Shown one piece after another: positions 6,872 through 15,775 of a stretch of 39,055 nucleotides of DNA. How positions within the stretch are numbered: the first letter of the stretch is position 1; each line of letters begins with the position of its first letter. Origin of the DNA: an uncultured Collinsella sp. Its GTDB lineage: Bacteria > Actinomycetota > Coriobacteriia > Coriobacteriales > Coriobacteriaceae. Below the pieces are notes generated by a model. The model made no database searches and was not told the origin of the DNA. It saw nothing but the letters and a program-made list of their open reading frames with translations. Location of the stretch: contig CABQZS010000066.1 of assembly GCA_902468695.1 (NCBI GenBank), forward strand, positions 1-39,055, read 5' to 3'. The translations under genes and the position numbers were made by a program.

Positions 6872-8308
6872 TTAGAGAAATCTCGAATAAAGCGAATTAA
6901 GTTGTTTGCGAGTCGACGGGAAAATCTCGCAGCACAGTGCGTAAACAATCACACACATGATTATCCCAGGGATGGTCGGGAGACAGATGCTATCAAGAAC
7001 CCAGCCAGAGGTGAACATCACGACGGAGCAAGCAAAAATCGGAAGCAAGCGAGCAATCATTTTGCCAACAGGGAATTTAATAAAGGCTTTGAGGATGAAG
7101 ACGTCGATTCCGATGGCTACCAGACGTAAAAGTGAGCTATAGAGCGCAAACTCATTAAAGTCGAGGGATGCGGCATAGTAAGTTACTGGAACCATGACTA
7201 GGAGATAGGAGACCTGCGAGGCAAAGGATAGCTTTGGTCTGCCCTTAGCTCTGAAGACCTCGCTTGCATAATAGCCGATCGGTATCACTACGGCACTGCT
7301 TAAGGCCCATAGACCAAACATCAAAGAGCCCTCAGACCACTGCGGTCCAAGTACGAGGCTAGTCACGAAGTCACGGTAAAGAAAAATCCCGAAACCCAGA
7401 GGAACGACGAACAAGGCGACCTTTTCCTGCATGTGGAAAAAGGCGAGCTGAAACGATTCATCGTCACTCTGCCTTCGAGATAGTTCAGCAAATAGCACGG
7501 GAGTTGTCGCACTCGTGATGATGCCCATGCCGGTATTAACCATTGAGATTGATGTCTTGTAAAGACCAAGGTAGTACGGAGTTAACAGGGAGCCTACGAT
7601 GAAAGTTCCCATCCAAGACGTAAGCCAAATGGAAAACTGCTCGAGAAGCGTCCATGAACTGAATGACAGCATCTCCTTCAATTCGGCAAATGAGTAAAAA
7701 AGGGAAGGCTTCCAATCCGACTTAAGGGTCAAGACTAGAGAATTCACTAAGTTGCCGATAATAGTGCCGATCACAAGCGACCAGAAGTCGAAACCGAGAA
7801 GCGCTAAGGGTACAGTAACAAACAAAGGGACGAGGGCCACTGCGACCCTGACGACAAATAACTCCTTAAAGGAGAAGGCCCTGTGAAACAGCGCAAGCTG
7901 GATGCTGCTCAAGGCGGTAAGGGGAAGAGAAGCACAAGCGACGATGAGGACAATTCCAAGGCCATCGTTGCCCACAAGGGCAGCAAGAGGCTCGTTGAAT
8001 AAAGCTACGAGAGACCAGAGTGCTAAGGAGACGAACAAGTTCGTCACAAAGGCGACGTTAGCACTTCGGAAGAGATGGGACTTGTCCCTGAACTCGTGCT
8101 GGATGAGGTACTTCTGAAAACCCGCATCCGAAAGCATGTCCGCGAAGCTCGTTACCATGGTAACGGTAGCCACAACACCGAAAGCCTCTGGCGCAAGAAT
8201 ATGCGCAAGGGCGATCTGGGTAAGCGGTGATATTAGCTTAACGACCACCTCGGTCACAAGGGACCATTTGGTAGCCGAAGAAGCCTTTTGAGTTAATTCG
8301 TCAGTCAT
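6872..8308 (-). CDS. wzx: Wzx-type polysaccharide flippase
   Basis: A 478-residue multi-pass membrane protein of the MOP superfamily, polysaccharide transporter (PST/MATE-like) group. The start ASSATKWSLVTEVVVKLISP and the following segment with LAHILAPEAFGVVATVTM are typical of these flippases. About 12-14 hydrophobic segments are spread over the whole length. It would move the undecaprenyl-linked repeat unit from the inner to the outer face of the membrane for polymerisation by the EpsG-like protein. ATG at 8308 is preceded by GAAGGAAG. Its base composition is more AT-rich than the glycogen genes, as is common for repeat-unit-specific genes in such loci. The specific sugar handled cannot be read from the sequence. 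Confidence 0.9.
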   Translation of the reverse strand: MTDELTQKASSATKWSLVTEVVVKLISPLTQIALAHILAPEAFGVVATVTMVTSFADMLSDAGFQKYLIQHEFRDKSHLFRSANVAFVTNLFVSLALWSLVALFNEPLAALVGNDGLGIVLIVACASLPLTALSSIQLALFHRAFSFKELFVVRVAVALVPLFVTVPLALLGFDFWSLVIGTIIGNLVNSLVLTLKSDWKPSLFYSFAELKEMLSFSSWTLLEQFSIWLTSWMGTFIVGSLLTPYYLGLYKTSISMVNTGMGIITSATTPVLFAELSRRQSDDESFQLAFFHMQEKVALFVVPLGFGIFLYRDFVTSLVLGPQWSEGSLMFGLWALSSAVVIPIGYYASEVFRAKGRPKLSFASQVSYLLVMVPVTYYAASLDFNEFALYSSLLRLVAIGIDVFILKAFIKFPVGKMIARLLPIFACSVVMFTSGWVLDSICLPTIPGIIMCVIVYALCCEIFPSTRKQLNSLYSRFL

Positions 8309-8318
8309 CTTCCTTCAA

Positions 8319-9665
8319 TCATTTTTTCCCAAAAGCTAAGTCAAGATCAATAAAGGAACCAAGAAGAGAGTCGTCCGCATCATCTATAGCGCCGAACCCG
8401 CCATCGTTGAAAAGCGTAAGCTCGCCGAAGATGAGCCTATCCCCCGCTAAATACCAATCAGCGCGCATTTCTGGGAACCCTTCGGTAAGAACTGAGCTGT
8501 AATTGAGCATCTCGTTGAGTCTCGAAGGAGCAGGGATCTTATAATTGGACTTGGGTATGTCGCCCCATTCGAGATCAGGCAGGGAATCCCAACTTGGAGT
8601 GAAATAGTCGCACGTATGGTTGGAAAAACGCCCGCGATGAACTTCGATGAGCTTTGGTACGCCATTAAAACAGCTGACCTTATAGTCTGCCGGAGAGTTA
8701 TCACGTTTCACAATGCCATGGACCCACAATATCGTTGTTTCATTTTGGAAGCACCCCCCCCCGATACTATCGGGGAGTTGTATCCAGGAGCCGAGCTTTT
8801 CATCCCACAAGGAAGGGTCGAACTCCTCAAAACCACCGCCTGGGAAGAATGTCAGTTCTCCGAAGTAATACTGACCGGCAACCTCATAAAAGTCGGCCCG
8901 AACGAACGGAATCTCCTTTGATAGCAGCTCAGCGTCAGAAACCATTTGTTTCAAGCTCGCAGGTGCTTTCGGAGGAATGTCCGCGTTGGGATAATGCCTG
9001 GTAAACGGCAGATGGTTCCATTCGGGGTCGAAGAAATCAACGCGCAAGTCGCCCTCGGATCGATCGGTGCAAGTGAACTCGCAGCAGGCCTTTCCATCAA
9101 AACACATAATCTTGTAATCAGTCAGATCGCTTTTGCCCTCAGCAGGATCAAGATACTCCTCGGCGAAAACACATGGTTTGACATCCTTATATGGCCACTC
9201 TCGGGTACGCCAGAAGTAATTGGTCTTAAGGTGCTTCGCCAATTTCTTCTTCGCAGCATCGAGATCAAAGGTGCTTCGGTCGCTGCAGATGGCAACGCCT
9301 CCGCAATCGTGATTTGTCTTGAGTACGAACCGGTCAGGAAGATCCGTGATATCGATATCCTCAACTTCCTCCCACATCGCGTAGGTCTTGGTGACATGCT
9401 CCACGCCGATACGCTCCGCGACCCAAGGTTTCACTCGATACTTATCCACTAGAGTGTTATAAAGGGGGTTCTTATCATGCAATTTAAGCCACTGAAGCTT
9501 TTCATTGAATGTCTTTGGATTTTTAAGATCGAGCTTTTCACCAACCGTCCCCCTAAACATTGCCTTTAGATGGGGCTCATCGGGGACCCAATTGGTGAGC
9601 CCATATCCAGCAGCGAAAACGTATGCTATCCAAGGGTTATTAATAAACTTTGAAAGCTTGTTCAC
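8319..9665 (-). CDS. TupA-like ATP-grasp protein with a duplicated C-terminal half
   Basis: A 448-residue protein. Residues 1-300 form a complete TupA-like ATP-grasp domain, a family common in polysaccharide loci and annotated as glycosyltransferase or amidoligase-like. Motifs include NPKTFNEKLQWLKLHD, FVLKTNHDCGG, and the C-terminal FGELTFFPGGGFEEFDP ending in LGSWIQLP, where family members usually stop. After a Gly run encoded by nine G (302-304), residues about 317-445 repeat the C-terminal half: DYKVSCFNG, EMRADWY, IFGELTLFNDGGF and LGSFIDL match DYKIMCFDG, FVRADFY, YFGELTFFPGGGF and LGSWIQL. The N-terminal half is not repeated. Start is GTG at 9665 with AGGAG 7 nt upstream. Substrate unknown; the function of the extra half is unknown. 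Confidence 0.82.
   Translation of the reverse strand: MNKLSKFINNPWIAYVFAAGYGLTNWVPDEPHLKAMFRGTVGEKLDLKNPKTFNEKLQWLKLHDKNPLYNTLVDKYRVKPWVAERIGVEHVTKTYAMWEEVEDIDITDLPDRFVLKTNHDCGGVAICSDRSTFDLDAAKKKLAKHLKTNYFWRTREWPYKDVKPCVFAEEYLDPAEGKSDLTDYKIMCFDGKACCEFTCTDRSEGDLRVDFFDPEWNHLPFTRHYPNADIPPKAPASLKQMVSDAELLSKEIPFVRADFYEVAGQYYFGELTFFPGGGFEEFDPSLWDEKLGSWIQLPDSIGGGCFQNETTILWVHGIVKRDNSPADYKVSCFNGVPKLIEVHRGRFSNHTCDYFTPSWDSLPDLEWGDIPKSNYKIPAPSRLNEMLNYSSVLTEGFPEMRADWYLAGDRLIFGELTLFNDGGFGAIDDADDSLLGSFIDLDLAFGKK
8754..8762 (-). repeat. Poly-G tract (9 G) joining the two halves of the TupA-like protein
   Basis: Nine consecutive C on the plus strand, coding GGG GGG GGG for Gly302-304 on the minus strand. Eight G would give a 318-residue product and ten G a 308-residue product, both keeping the first complete domain and losing the partial repeat. 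Such a length is prone to slippage. Confidence 0.78.
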
Positions 9666-9692
9666 TTGAAACTCCTGAATTACAGTGGATGA

Positions 9693-10775
9693 CTAAATTA
9701 AAGTTGACATACTGTTGGCAAATAAAGCGATGGAGATAGGTACTACGAAATAAAAACTCAGCACTCGTCCATGTCTGCCAAAACAATGCATCATCAAATA
9801 AGGAATAAGAATGGCTAAGAAAATAGAATAATAAGAGAGAACACGTCCCATGATGACCATTGAATATGATGCAGCCTGGAGACACAGCGCTAGACTCAGC
9901 GCAAAAATAGAGACCTTCACCATTTGAGGACTTTTTTCGAAATCATTCGTATCCCGAAGCGCGTAAAGAACAACAACCGCCACAAATAAGAGAATGACGA
10001 GCATGCTAAAGCTTCCGCCTTCAACATCATATTTAGAACCAACAAAATGAGCATACTGCGGAAAAATCTTTACAGCCACCATTGCCAAAGCGCGCCCAAG
10101 AGCAAGGAAGAGAAAGGAGACAGGAATCGCAACCTTAAGTAAGTGCATTACATCTATTTTTTTGTAAAACCAGAGAAGAGCGAAGCATATCGATGATGAA
10201 TGGAAGGCCATGGCAAGAACTATGGTGAGAACAAATGGAATTGGTTTATTAGAGTCGATCCAACGAGTTGAAAATAAACAAATCGAAAAAGCAATCATCT
10301 GGCGGTAAACACCTAGGCTATATGCAAAGAGGCTTAAAGCGCAGTAGATGAGAAAGCTGACATAGGGAGATTCGCTATAGCGTATAAAAAAATCAAATAC
10401 CAGTGGATAAATCAAAATACCGATAATAAAAAAGAATGCATGGTCAGATAAAAAGAAATGAGCGCAAATTTTCGTAAGCAGGAAGTAAAGCGGTTCATAA
10501 TCGTATGGCCATACGAGCTTAGCGGTAAACACCTCACCCCACGAGATGCCCGCATAGTAATGTAAGGATCCGAGGTAATTTGGATTATCCGCTCCGACTG
10601 TAATATCGCGGACAGCCACAAAACAGATAAGGGCGACGCAAAGGCAGGCGGCGTAAGGCGTCCAGTTAACATCCTTTAGCCCATCGCTCTTTCGGATATC
10701 TCCGCCCTCGCAAACGCCCCTATAGATAAGGGCAACGATTCCAGCAATGATGATAAAGGTTAAATATGGAATCAT
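9693..10775 (-). CDS. EpsG-family polysaccharide polymerase (Wzy-like)
   Basis: A 360-residue membrane protein with about ten hydrophobic segments. The N-terminal helix, a soluble loop, then FVAVRDITVGADNPNYLGSLHYY match the EpsG family, in which RDxxVGxDxxNY is the signature. It probably polymerises flipped repeat units outside the membrane. Its ATG at 10775 directly follows the TAA of the upstream glycosyltransferase with GGAG 9 nt before it, so the two are co-transcribed and probably coupled. Among the more AT-rich genes of the window, in line with the low conservation of polymerases. It is the only polymerase candidate in the operon. Confidence 0.85.
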   Translation of the reverse strand: MIPYLTFIIIAGIVALIYRGVCEGGDIRKSDGLKDVNWTPYAACLCVALICFVAVRDITVGADNPNYLGSLHYYAGISWGEVFTAKLVWPYDYEPLYFLLTKICAHFFLSDHAFFFIIGILIYPLVFDFFIRYSESPYVSFLIYCALSLFAYSLGVYRQMIAFSICLFSTRWIDSNKPIPFVLTIVLAMAFHSSSICFALLWFYKKIDVMHLLKVAIPVSFLFLALGRALAMVAVKIFPQYAHFVGSKYDVEGGSFSMLVILLFVAVVVLYALRDTNDFEKSPQMVKVSIFALSLALCLQAASYSMVIMGRVLSYYSIFLAILIPYLMMHCFGRHGRVLSFYFVVPISIALFANSMSTLI

Positions 10776-11915
10776 TTACTGTAACTCCCGAGCGTTATCG
10801 TCGGCTCCATAGACCAGGGTAACGAATCGCTTGACTTCTTCATTGATGTCATAACCGGCATCTGCCATCTGATTTCGTTTATCAACTCTTGCTGCTTCGC
10901 CAGCACACAACACCGAATTAACCCAAAGATCAGTATCAGTAAAGGGCAGGAACGCAACATCGCCTGTGACATTTACTTCTCTCGTTACCGTGTCAGAAAC
11001 GACGCAATGAAGGCCTGCGGCCTGAGCTTCAATTACGACATTTGGCATGCCCTCATATAATGATGGCAGAACGAAAACATCGAATGCAGACAATAAAGCC
11101 GGGATATCAGAGCGCAGGCCAGTAAAAATGATATTAGAAAGTACTCCCAAAACTTTTGCTTTCTCACGAATATTGTGCTCAAGCTCTCCCATGCCCACCA
11201 ACACGAGACGGGCGTCAGATCTTTGTTTTAGTAATTCAGCAAATACTTTAAGAAGGAATTCATGGTTCTTCTGAGCAGTAAAGCGCCCAACATGTCCAAC
11301 AACAAGAGAATTGTCGTTTAAACCGAGTTCATTGCGAATTGACCTACGCATTTCAAGAGAAAACTGATATTGATTAAGATCAAGAGCATTGTGAAGATAA
11401 CGAACTTCACCTCGCCTAATTGCTTTAGGACCAAAAGCATATTCGGCAGCAAGGTCAGAAGGTGCAATCTTTACATCTGCAATTGAAGTCAAAGGGCGGC
11501 GAATAGCTTTCTGAATAAACTGACCAATAACACCCTTGCCGTCACTGGCGTTACTTGAACGCATAAAAAGTCGAGATGCACCCGCTTTCTTGGCAACCCA
11601 GAGATCTATTGCTGAAAGTGCATCCGATCCAATACGAAGCACGTTGGGGCATCCATCATCACGAACTGCAAGTGTGAGCTCGCGTCGGTAGGCAGAAAAA
11701 TCTTTCGTTTTACGAGTGATTCTAAAAACTCTGCCTCCAAGGCGTTCGATTTCGTCTTCGTAATAGCCTCGCTTATCGCCGGAAACAACAAAGTCCATCT
11801 GATAACGCGTTCGATCTAGCTGTCGATACATCTTCATTAAGAATGTTTCAGCACCACCTGTGTCCATATTCGACACAATGCAGAGCAGTCGCTGAGGTTT
11901 ATTGTTTGTGCACAT
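10776..11915 (-). CDS. Glycosyltransferase family 4 protein
   Basis: A 379-residue GT-B retaining glycosyltransferase. The N-terminal acceptor domain begins RLLCIVSNMDTGGAETFLMK, with the GGAE motif typical of GT4. The C-terminal donor domain has VGHVGRFTAQKNHEFLLKVF, VGMGELEHNIREKAKVLG and the ExxE-type stretch LPSLYEGMPNVVIEAQAAGL. It transfers a sugar from a nucleotide donor to the lipid-linked repeat unit in the cytoplasm; donor and acceptor cannot be told from sequence. ATG at 11915 is chosen over a TTG at 11933; the gene overlaps the end of the upstream glycosyltransferase by 17 nt, consistent with operon coupling. Confidence 0.88.
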   Translation of the reverse strand: MCTNNKPQRLLCIVSNMDTGGAETFLMKMYRQLDRTRYQMDFVVSGDKRGYYEDEIERLGGRVFRITRKTKDFSAYRRELTLAVRDDGCPNVLRIGSDALSAIDLWVAKKAGASRLFMRSSNASDGKGVIGQFIQKAIRRPLTSIADVKIAPSDLAAEYAFGPKAIRRGEVRYLHNALDLNQYQFSLEMRRSIRNELGLNDNSLVVGHVGRFTAQKNHEFLLKVFAELLKQRSDARLVLVGMGELEHNIREKAKVLGVLSNIIFTGLRSDIPALLSAFDVFVLPSLYEGMPNVVIEAQAAGLHCVVSDTVTREVNVTGDVAFLPFTDTDLWVNSVLCAGEAARVDKRNQMADAGYDINEEVKRFVTLVYGADDNARELQ

Positions 11916-12981
11916 CGAAATTGCTTTCAACAAGAAGCTTGAATGTCCTCAAGCCCGTTTCGTACGAGTAGTCGTGCCCCTTGTGAAGGCAAGATTTTTT
12001 CATTTCAAGCAGCTGCTTGGGCAGCCTGGGATTAAGTAGGATATCCAGCAACGCCTCACGATTGCAGAATTCATACGTCAAGCCCGTTTCGCCTTCTTGG
12101 ACCATCTCGGCATAACTTGGCCATTGCGACGCAATTACGGGGATACCGGCACAGTAAGCATCGACCACGGTGCCTGGGACGCCTTCGCCCGGGTACCTCG
12201 TTGGAAAGGTCAGGGCAAGGTACCCGTTGAGGACCGAAGTGCTCTCGCCCGCGGGCGCCACGCCCTTGTAGGCGACCTCGGAGACGTCGCAGTCTGCCAT
12301 GAGCGCGTGGAAGTGCTCCTTGTACTCGGCTAGGACGTTTCCGTAAATGTCGAGCCTGAAGGCGCGACGACCAAGCTGGCTGTTCGCCTTGCGCACAGCC
12401 CACACGATGTCGTCAATGCCTTTGTCCTCGTAGATGCGGGAGAAGACCGCTAAAGGCCATGGCTCACCGGATGGCTTCTCAAGTTCGGAGGATTCGAGAA
12501 GTGGCAGGCGCTTGTAGTTATATGCGACGAGCACGTTTTCGAAGCCTTGATCGGTGAGCAGAGCCTTAACTCGTTGGGACTCAACCAGTATCGCATCGAA
12601 CGATTTGAGCTTCTTCGTGAGCAAAGACTGTCCGGCTATAAATTCGGCGAGCCACCCGCCGATAACTGAATACACGACTTTACAGCCATGTCGCTTCCGC
12701 AAGTTAATGAGCAATGGCGCAAAGACTTTCAGTCCGTTATGGGCCGGAAGCATAATGAGGACATCAGAGAACTTCGCGAGTTCGGTACACTCACGAATAA
12801 GTGCAATCGGATGCTTCTGCCACCCACGCGTGTCGACAGATCTGACATTCTCATTCCCGCAGACATCGCGCAACAACTCACGGACAGTTCGAGTCTTCAC
12901 GACCTGACCATCCGCCATGTCGAGCCCCTCAGCAAAGTGCCCGATAATGCCGACCGTCTTTATCTGTTTAGTAATTTCCAT
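11899..12981 (-). CDS. Glycosyltransferase, GT-B fold (GT4-like)
   Basis: A 360-residue glycosyltransferase. It begins with IKTVGIIGHFAEGLDMADGQVVKT, the opening found in a capsule-associated GT4-like group. The C-terminal half contains AVFSRIYEDKGIDDIVWAV and YLALTFPTRYPGEGVPGTVV, the donor-binding region with E-rich loop. It likely adds one sugar of the repeat unit. The start ATG at 12981 follows a weak Shine-Dalgarno sequence. It lies 25 nt after the family 2 glycosyltransferase and overlaps the next gene by 17 nt. Linkage specificity is unknown. Confidence 0.85.
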   Translation of the reverse strand: MEITKQIKTVGIIGHFAEGLDMADGQVVKTRTVRELLRDVCGNENVRSVDTRGWQKHPIALIRECTELAKFSDVLIMLPAHNGLKVFAPLLINLRKRHGCKVVYSVIGGWLAEFIAGQSLLTKKLKSFDAILVESQRVKALLTDQGFENVLVAYNYKRLPLLESSELEKPSGEPWPLAVFSRIYEDKGIDDIVWAVRKANSQLGRRAFRLDIYGNVLAEYKEHFHALMADCDVSEVAYKGVAPAGESTSVLNGYLALTFPTRYPGEGVPGTVVDAYCAGIPVIASQWPSYAEMVQEGETGLTYEFCNREALLDILLNPRLPKQLLEMKKSCLHKGHDYSYETGLRTFKLLVESNFDVHKQ

Positions 12982-13006
12982 CTATAGAAAGCCTTGCCTC
13001 GCATGT

Positions 13007-13798
13007 TCAGTCACAGTTGCTGACGTACTTCATCTTCTTGTACGCACCAAAAACCAGATTTATGAATGTCCTCCAGCAAGCGAGCGGAGCCGACATGCCC
13101 TCGCCCTCGTGCCAGAGAACGTAGAGATGAGCGACCTGGCCCCTGAGTCCAACTCCGTGCGAGACAGAAGACGTTCTCACCCGATATCGCCCGAGCACCT
13201 CAGGCAACAGCATGCAGTCAGCTTTCTTGGCCGCCTTCAGCCACATGGCATAGTCGTTGTGCTTTTTCAGGTCGGCTATCTGCACCAGGCCGACCTCATG
13301 CGCATCGTACATTACGGTCAAACACCCTGGCCAGCAATAACGGCGCATGCCTGAGTGTGTAATAAGCGCAGGCCCCGAGAAGCGACGCCCTTGGGACTCT
13401 CCGCCCTCGTCCATCGTCTCATACTCCGTGTACGAAAAACTGCAGCCGCTTTTGCGCATGAACGCGAGCTGCCTCTCCAGCTTGTCCGGCCCCCAAAGGT
13501 CATCGCTGTCCAGAAAGGCGATCCAGTCGCCCTTTGCCTCTCGAAGCGCGCGGTTACGCGAGCATGCCGCGCCAGAGTTGCGCTCGTTTGAGAAAACGTG
13601 GACGCGCGAGTCATCCATGGCTATCGCCTCAGCGACAGCGACGGTGCCGTCCGTCGAGCAATCGTCAACGATCAGCAGCTCCCAGTCGCCGTATGTCTGC
13701 GACTGTACGCTCTTTATGCTTTCCGCAATAAAGTCTTCAGAGTTGTAGGATGGCATTACGACGGATACAAGGCCGAACTCCTGAGCGTTTTCCCTCAC
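13007..13798 (-). CDS. Family 2 glycosyltransferase
   Basis: A 263-residue GT-A inverting glycosyltransferase. VSVVMPSYNSEDFI opens the domain, IVDDCSTDGT (43-52) is the nucleotide-binding stretch, and FLDSDDLW (95-102) carries the DxD metal-binding motif. It probably adds the second sugar after the phosphoglycosyl transferase next to it. I place the start at GTG 13798, which forms a GTGA overlap with the stop of the upstream sugar transferase; the frame stays open further upstream, but that extension lies inside the neighbouring gene. No clear Shine-Dalgarno sequence is seen, so translation probably relies on coupling. Confidence 0.85.
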   Translation of the reverse strand: MRENAQEFGLVSVVMPSYNSEDFIAESIKSVQSQTYGDWELLIVDDCSTDGTVAVAEAIAMDDSRVHVFSNERNSGAACSRNRALREAKGDWIAFLDSDDLWGPDKLERQLAFMRKSGCSFSYTEYETMDEGGESQGRRFSGPALITHSGMRRYCWPGCLTVMYDAHEVGLVQIADLKKHNDYAMWLKAAKKADCMLLPEVLGRYRVRTSSVSHGVGLRGQVAHLYVLWHEGEGMSAPLACWRTFINLVFGAYKKMKYVSNCD

Positions 13799-14514
13799 TG
13801 AATCACGACCGTTTCGTTCAATAGTTTCTTCGCCTGCTCTTGCAGGTCGTAGTACTCTTCGCACGTCACGCGGCCCTCGGCAAGCAAATAGTCGCCGTAG
13901 TCGGCGGAGGTGGCCATGCCGTCCTCGGTAATGCCTTCATGTTTCAAGAAGGCTTTGGCGAGGGTCTTAAAGAAAATGGCGGCATCACCCGCGAATGTAA
14001 TGTGCTCGATATAGTCCAGGTCGTAGGCAAGCTTGTCATCCCAGGCAATGGCGTTACGCCCGTTCACCTGGGCCAACCCAGAAAGACCCGGCCGCACAAA
14101 ATGGCGCTTGCGCTGTTCGGGCGTCATGAACACCATATCGCGCACCAGCTGCGGACGCGGCCCGATAATAGCCATCTCGCCTCGCACGATGTTGAGCACC
14201 TCTGGCAGCTCATCCAAGCTCGTCGCACGCAAAGCCTTGCCAAACCTTGTCAAGCGCACCTCGTCGGGCAAAAGATTCCCCTTTTCGTCGCGCTCGTCTG
14301 TCATAGTACGAAACTTATACAGCTTGAATATCTTTTCATCCTTGCCCGGGCGAGGCTGTTTGAACAGCACAGGGCCGCCCAATTTCACACGCACCAGAAT
14401 TGCCACGATTGCCAGTACCCACCAGAAGAGAATAAGCAGGACAAGAGACAGGCACAGGTCAATGACCCGTTTACCATAACGTTGGTAGAAAGTTTCGTTA
14501 CCCGACCTACTCAA
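13795..14514 (-). CDS. Undecaprenyl-phosphate sugar-1-phosphate transferase (PglC-like)
   Basis: A 239-residue bacterial sugar transferase (monotopic phosphoglycosyl transferase). One N-terminal hydrophobic helix or re-entrant segment (about 15-40) is followed by KFRTMTDERDEKG, TSLDELPEVLNIVRGEMAIIGPRP and RPGLSGLAQVNGRNA, the family signatures including the catalytic Asp-Glu pair in DELP. It starts the repeat unit by moving a sugar-1-phosphate onto undecaprenyl phosphate at the inner face of the membrane. A C-terminal extension of about 50 residues follows the catalytic core. Its placement after PglF- and PglE-like genes suggests a 4-amino-4,6-dideoxy-HexNAc donor. The start is TTG at 14514, overlapping the aminotransferase gene by 8 nt. 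Confidence 0.9.
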   Translation of the reverse strand: MSRSGNETFYQRYGKRVIDLCLSLVLLILFWWVLAIVAILVRVKLGGPVLFKQPRPGKDEKIFKLYKFRTMTDERDEKGNLLPDEVRLTRFGKALRATSLDELPEVLNIVRGEMAIIGPRPQLVRDMVFMTPEQRKRHFVRPGLSGLAQVNGRNAIAWDDKLAYDLDYIEHITFAGDAAIFFKTLAKAFLKHEGITEDGMATSADYGDYLLAEGRVTCEEYYDLQEQAKKLLNETVVIQ

Positions 14515-15760
14515 AACAACGCCTAATCACTTCGATGATCACGTCCTGTTGTTCGGGCGTCATCTTGTTGTCGGAGGGCAGACAGAGACCACGATGGAAG
14601 ATATCGGCGCCCACATCCAAAGGCAAGCCATCTGTACCCGTTGCACCGCCGGAAATATACGCGTTGGTCTTAGCTCGACCATTGCCCTCGCGCGTTACGA
14701 AAGCATTCATGCGATAAATAGGCTGCATGTGCATAGGCTTCCAGATTGGACGACCCTCGGCGTTAAAGGCAGCAATAGCCTCAAGAATCTCGGTAGGACA
14801 GCTCTTGCCAGGCTCGCTTACGTAAAGTGCCTCACTCTCGCCTCGAACCTGTTTGCACATTGCGTCAGGGTCTATTAGTAGGCAAGAAAGCCAGAAGTTC
14901 GGCTCACAAACGTTAGGGTCATAGGGGTTCATGCTCACCGGCAGACCCTTAAAGCCCTCTTTGTAACGCATGTAAATAGCCTTCTTTTGGGCAATATGCT
15001 CCTCCAGATACGGAATCTGGCCACGCACGACACCGGCAATTACATTGCTCATGCGATAGTTATAACCAAGCTCCTCATGCTGGTACCAGGGAGCGGCTTC
15101 ACGCGACTGGGTCGACCATTTGCGCGTTTTATCGGCTGCCTCTTTGCTATCAGTTAAAAGCATGCCACCAGCGGAACCGGTAATGATCTTATTGCCGTTA
15201 AAGCTAATGGCGCTGATGTCACCAAACGTACCAGTCTGACAACCCTTATACGTGGCGCCAAGTGACTCAGCAGCATCCTCAACAAGGACAGCCCCGTGCG
15301 CATCGCAAATTGAACGAAGCTCTTCGACTTTGCCAGGCGTTCCGTAAAGATGCGCCGCCACAACGACCTTTGCAGTCGGATGCAGTTCGAAAGCCTTTTC
15401 AAGAGCGACGGGATCCATATTCCAAGTGTCTCGCTCAGTATCGATAAATACAGGGACACCGCCCTCGTAAACAACTGGGTTCACCGTTGCGTCGAACGTC
15501 ATATCGCTGCAAAGGACCTCATCACCGGGCTTAATTCCAGCGAGCTTCATGGCAAGATGCAAGGCAGAAGTACCGCAAGAAAGGGCAACGGCATAGCCGC
15601 AACCAATCTTTTCGGCCATTTGGTGTTCGATTTCGTTGATATTCTCGCCTACCGTCGACATCCAGTTGGTCTCATATGCGTCGGTAATGTATTTGAGCTC
15701 ATCGCCGTGCATGGTAGGCGAGCTTAGCCAAACCTTGTTCTCAAAGGGCTTAATGTCCAT
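14507..15760 (-). CDS. DegT/DnrJ-type UDP-4-keto-sugar aminotransferase (PglE-like)
   Basis: A 417-residue PLP-dependent sugar aminotransferase. The PLP lysine is K191 in ISFNGNKIITGSAGG; LVEDAAESLGATYKG (159-173) holds the Asp that contacts the pyridine ring, and ALSCGTSALHLAM (59-71) binds the phosphate. It would aminate the 4-keto sugar made by the upstream dehydratase, giving a UDP-4-amino-4,6-dideoxy-HexNAc. It is somewhat longer than the usual 370-390 residues because of a C-terminal insertion before GLCLPSDNKMTPEQQ, as in PglE/LegC-like members. A good AAGGAG lies 6 nt upstream of ATG 15760. Stereochemistry of the product cannot be read from sequence. Confidence 0.9.
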   Translation of the reverse strand: MDIKPFENKVWLSSPTMHGDELKYITDAYETNWMSTVGENINEIEHQMAEKIGCGYAVALSCGTSALHLAMKLAGIKPGDEVLCSDMTFDATVNPVVYEGGVPVFIDTERDTWNMDPVALEKAFELHPTAKVVVAAHLYGTPGKVEELRSICDAHGAVLVEDAAESLGATYKGCQTGTFGDISAISFNGNKIITGSAGGMLLTDSKEAADKTRKWSTQSREAAPWYQHEELGYNYRMSNVIAGVVRGQIPYLEEHIAQKKAIYMRYKEGFKGLPVSMNPYDPNVCEPNFWLSCLLIDPDAMCKQVRGESEALYVSEPGKSCPTEILEAIAAFNAEGRPIWKPMHMQPIYRMNAFVTREGNGRAKTNAYISGGATGTDGLPLDVGADIFHRGLCLPSDNKMTPEQQDVIIEVIRRCFE

Positions 15761-15775
15761 CGTGACTCCTTATCC

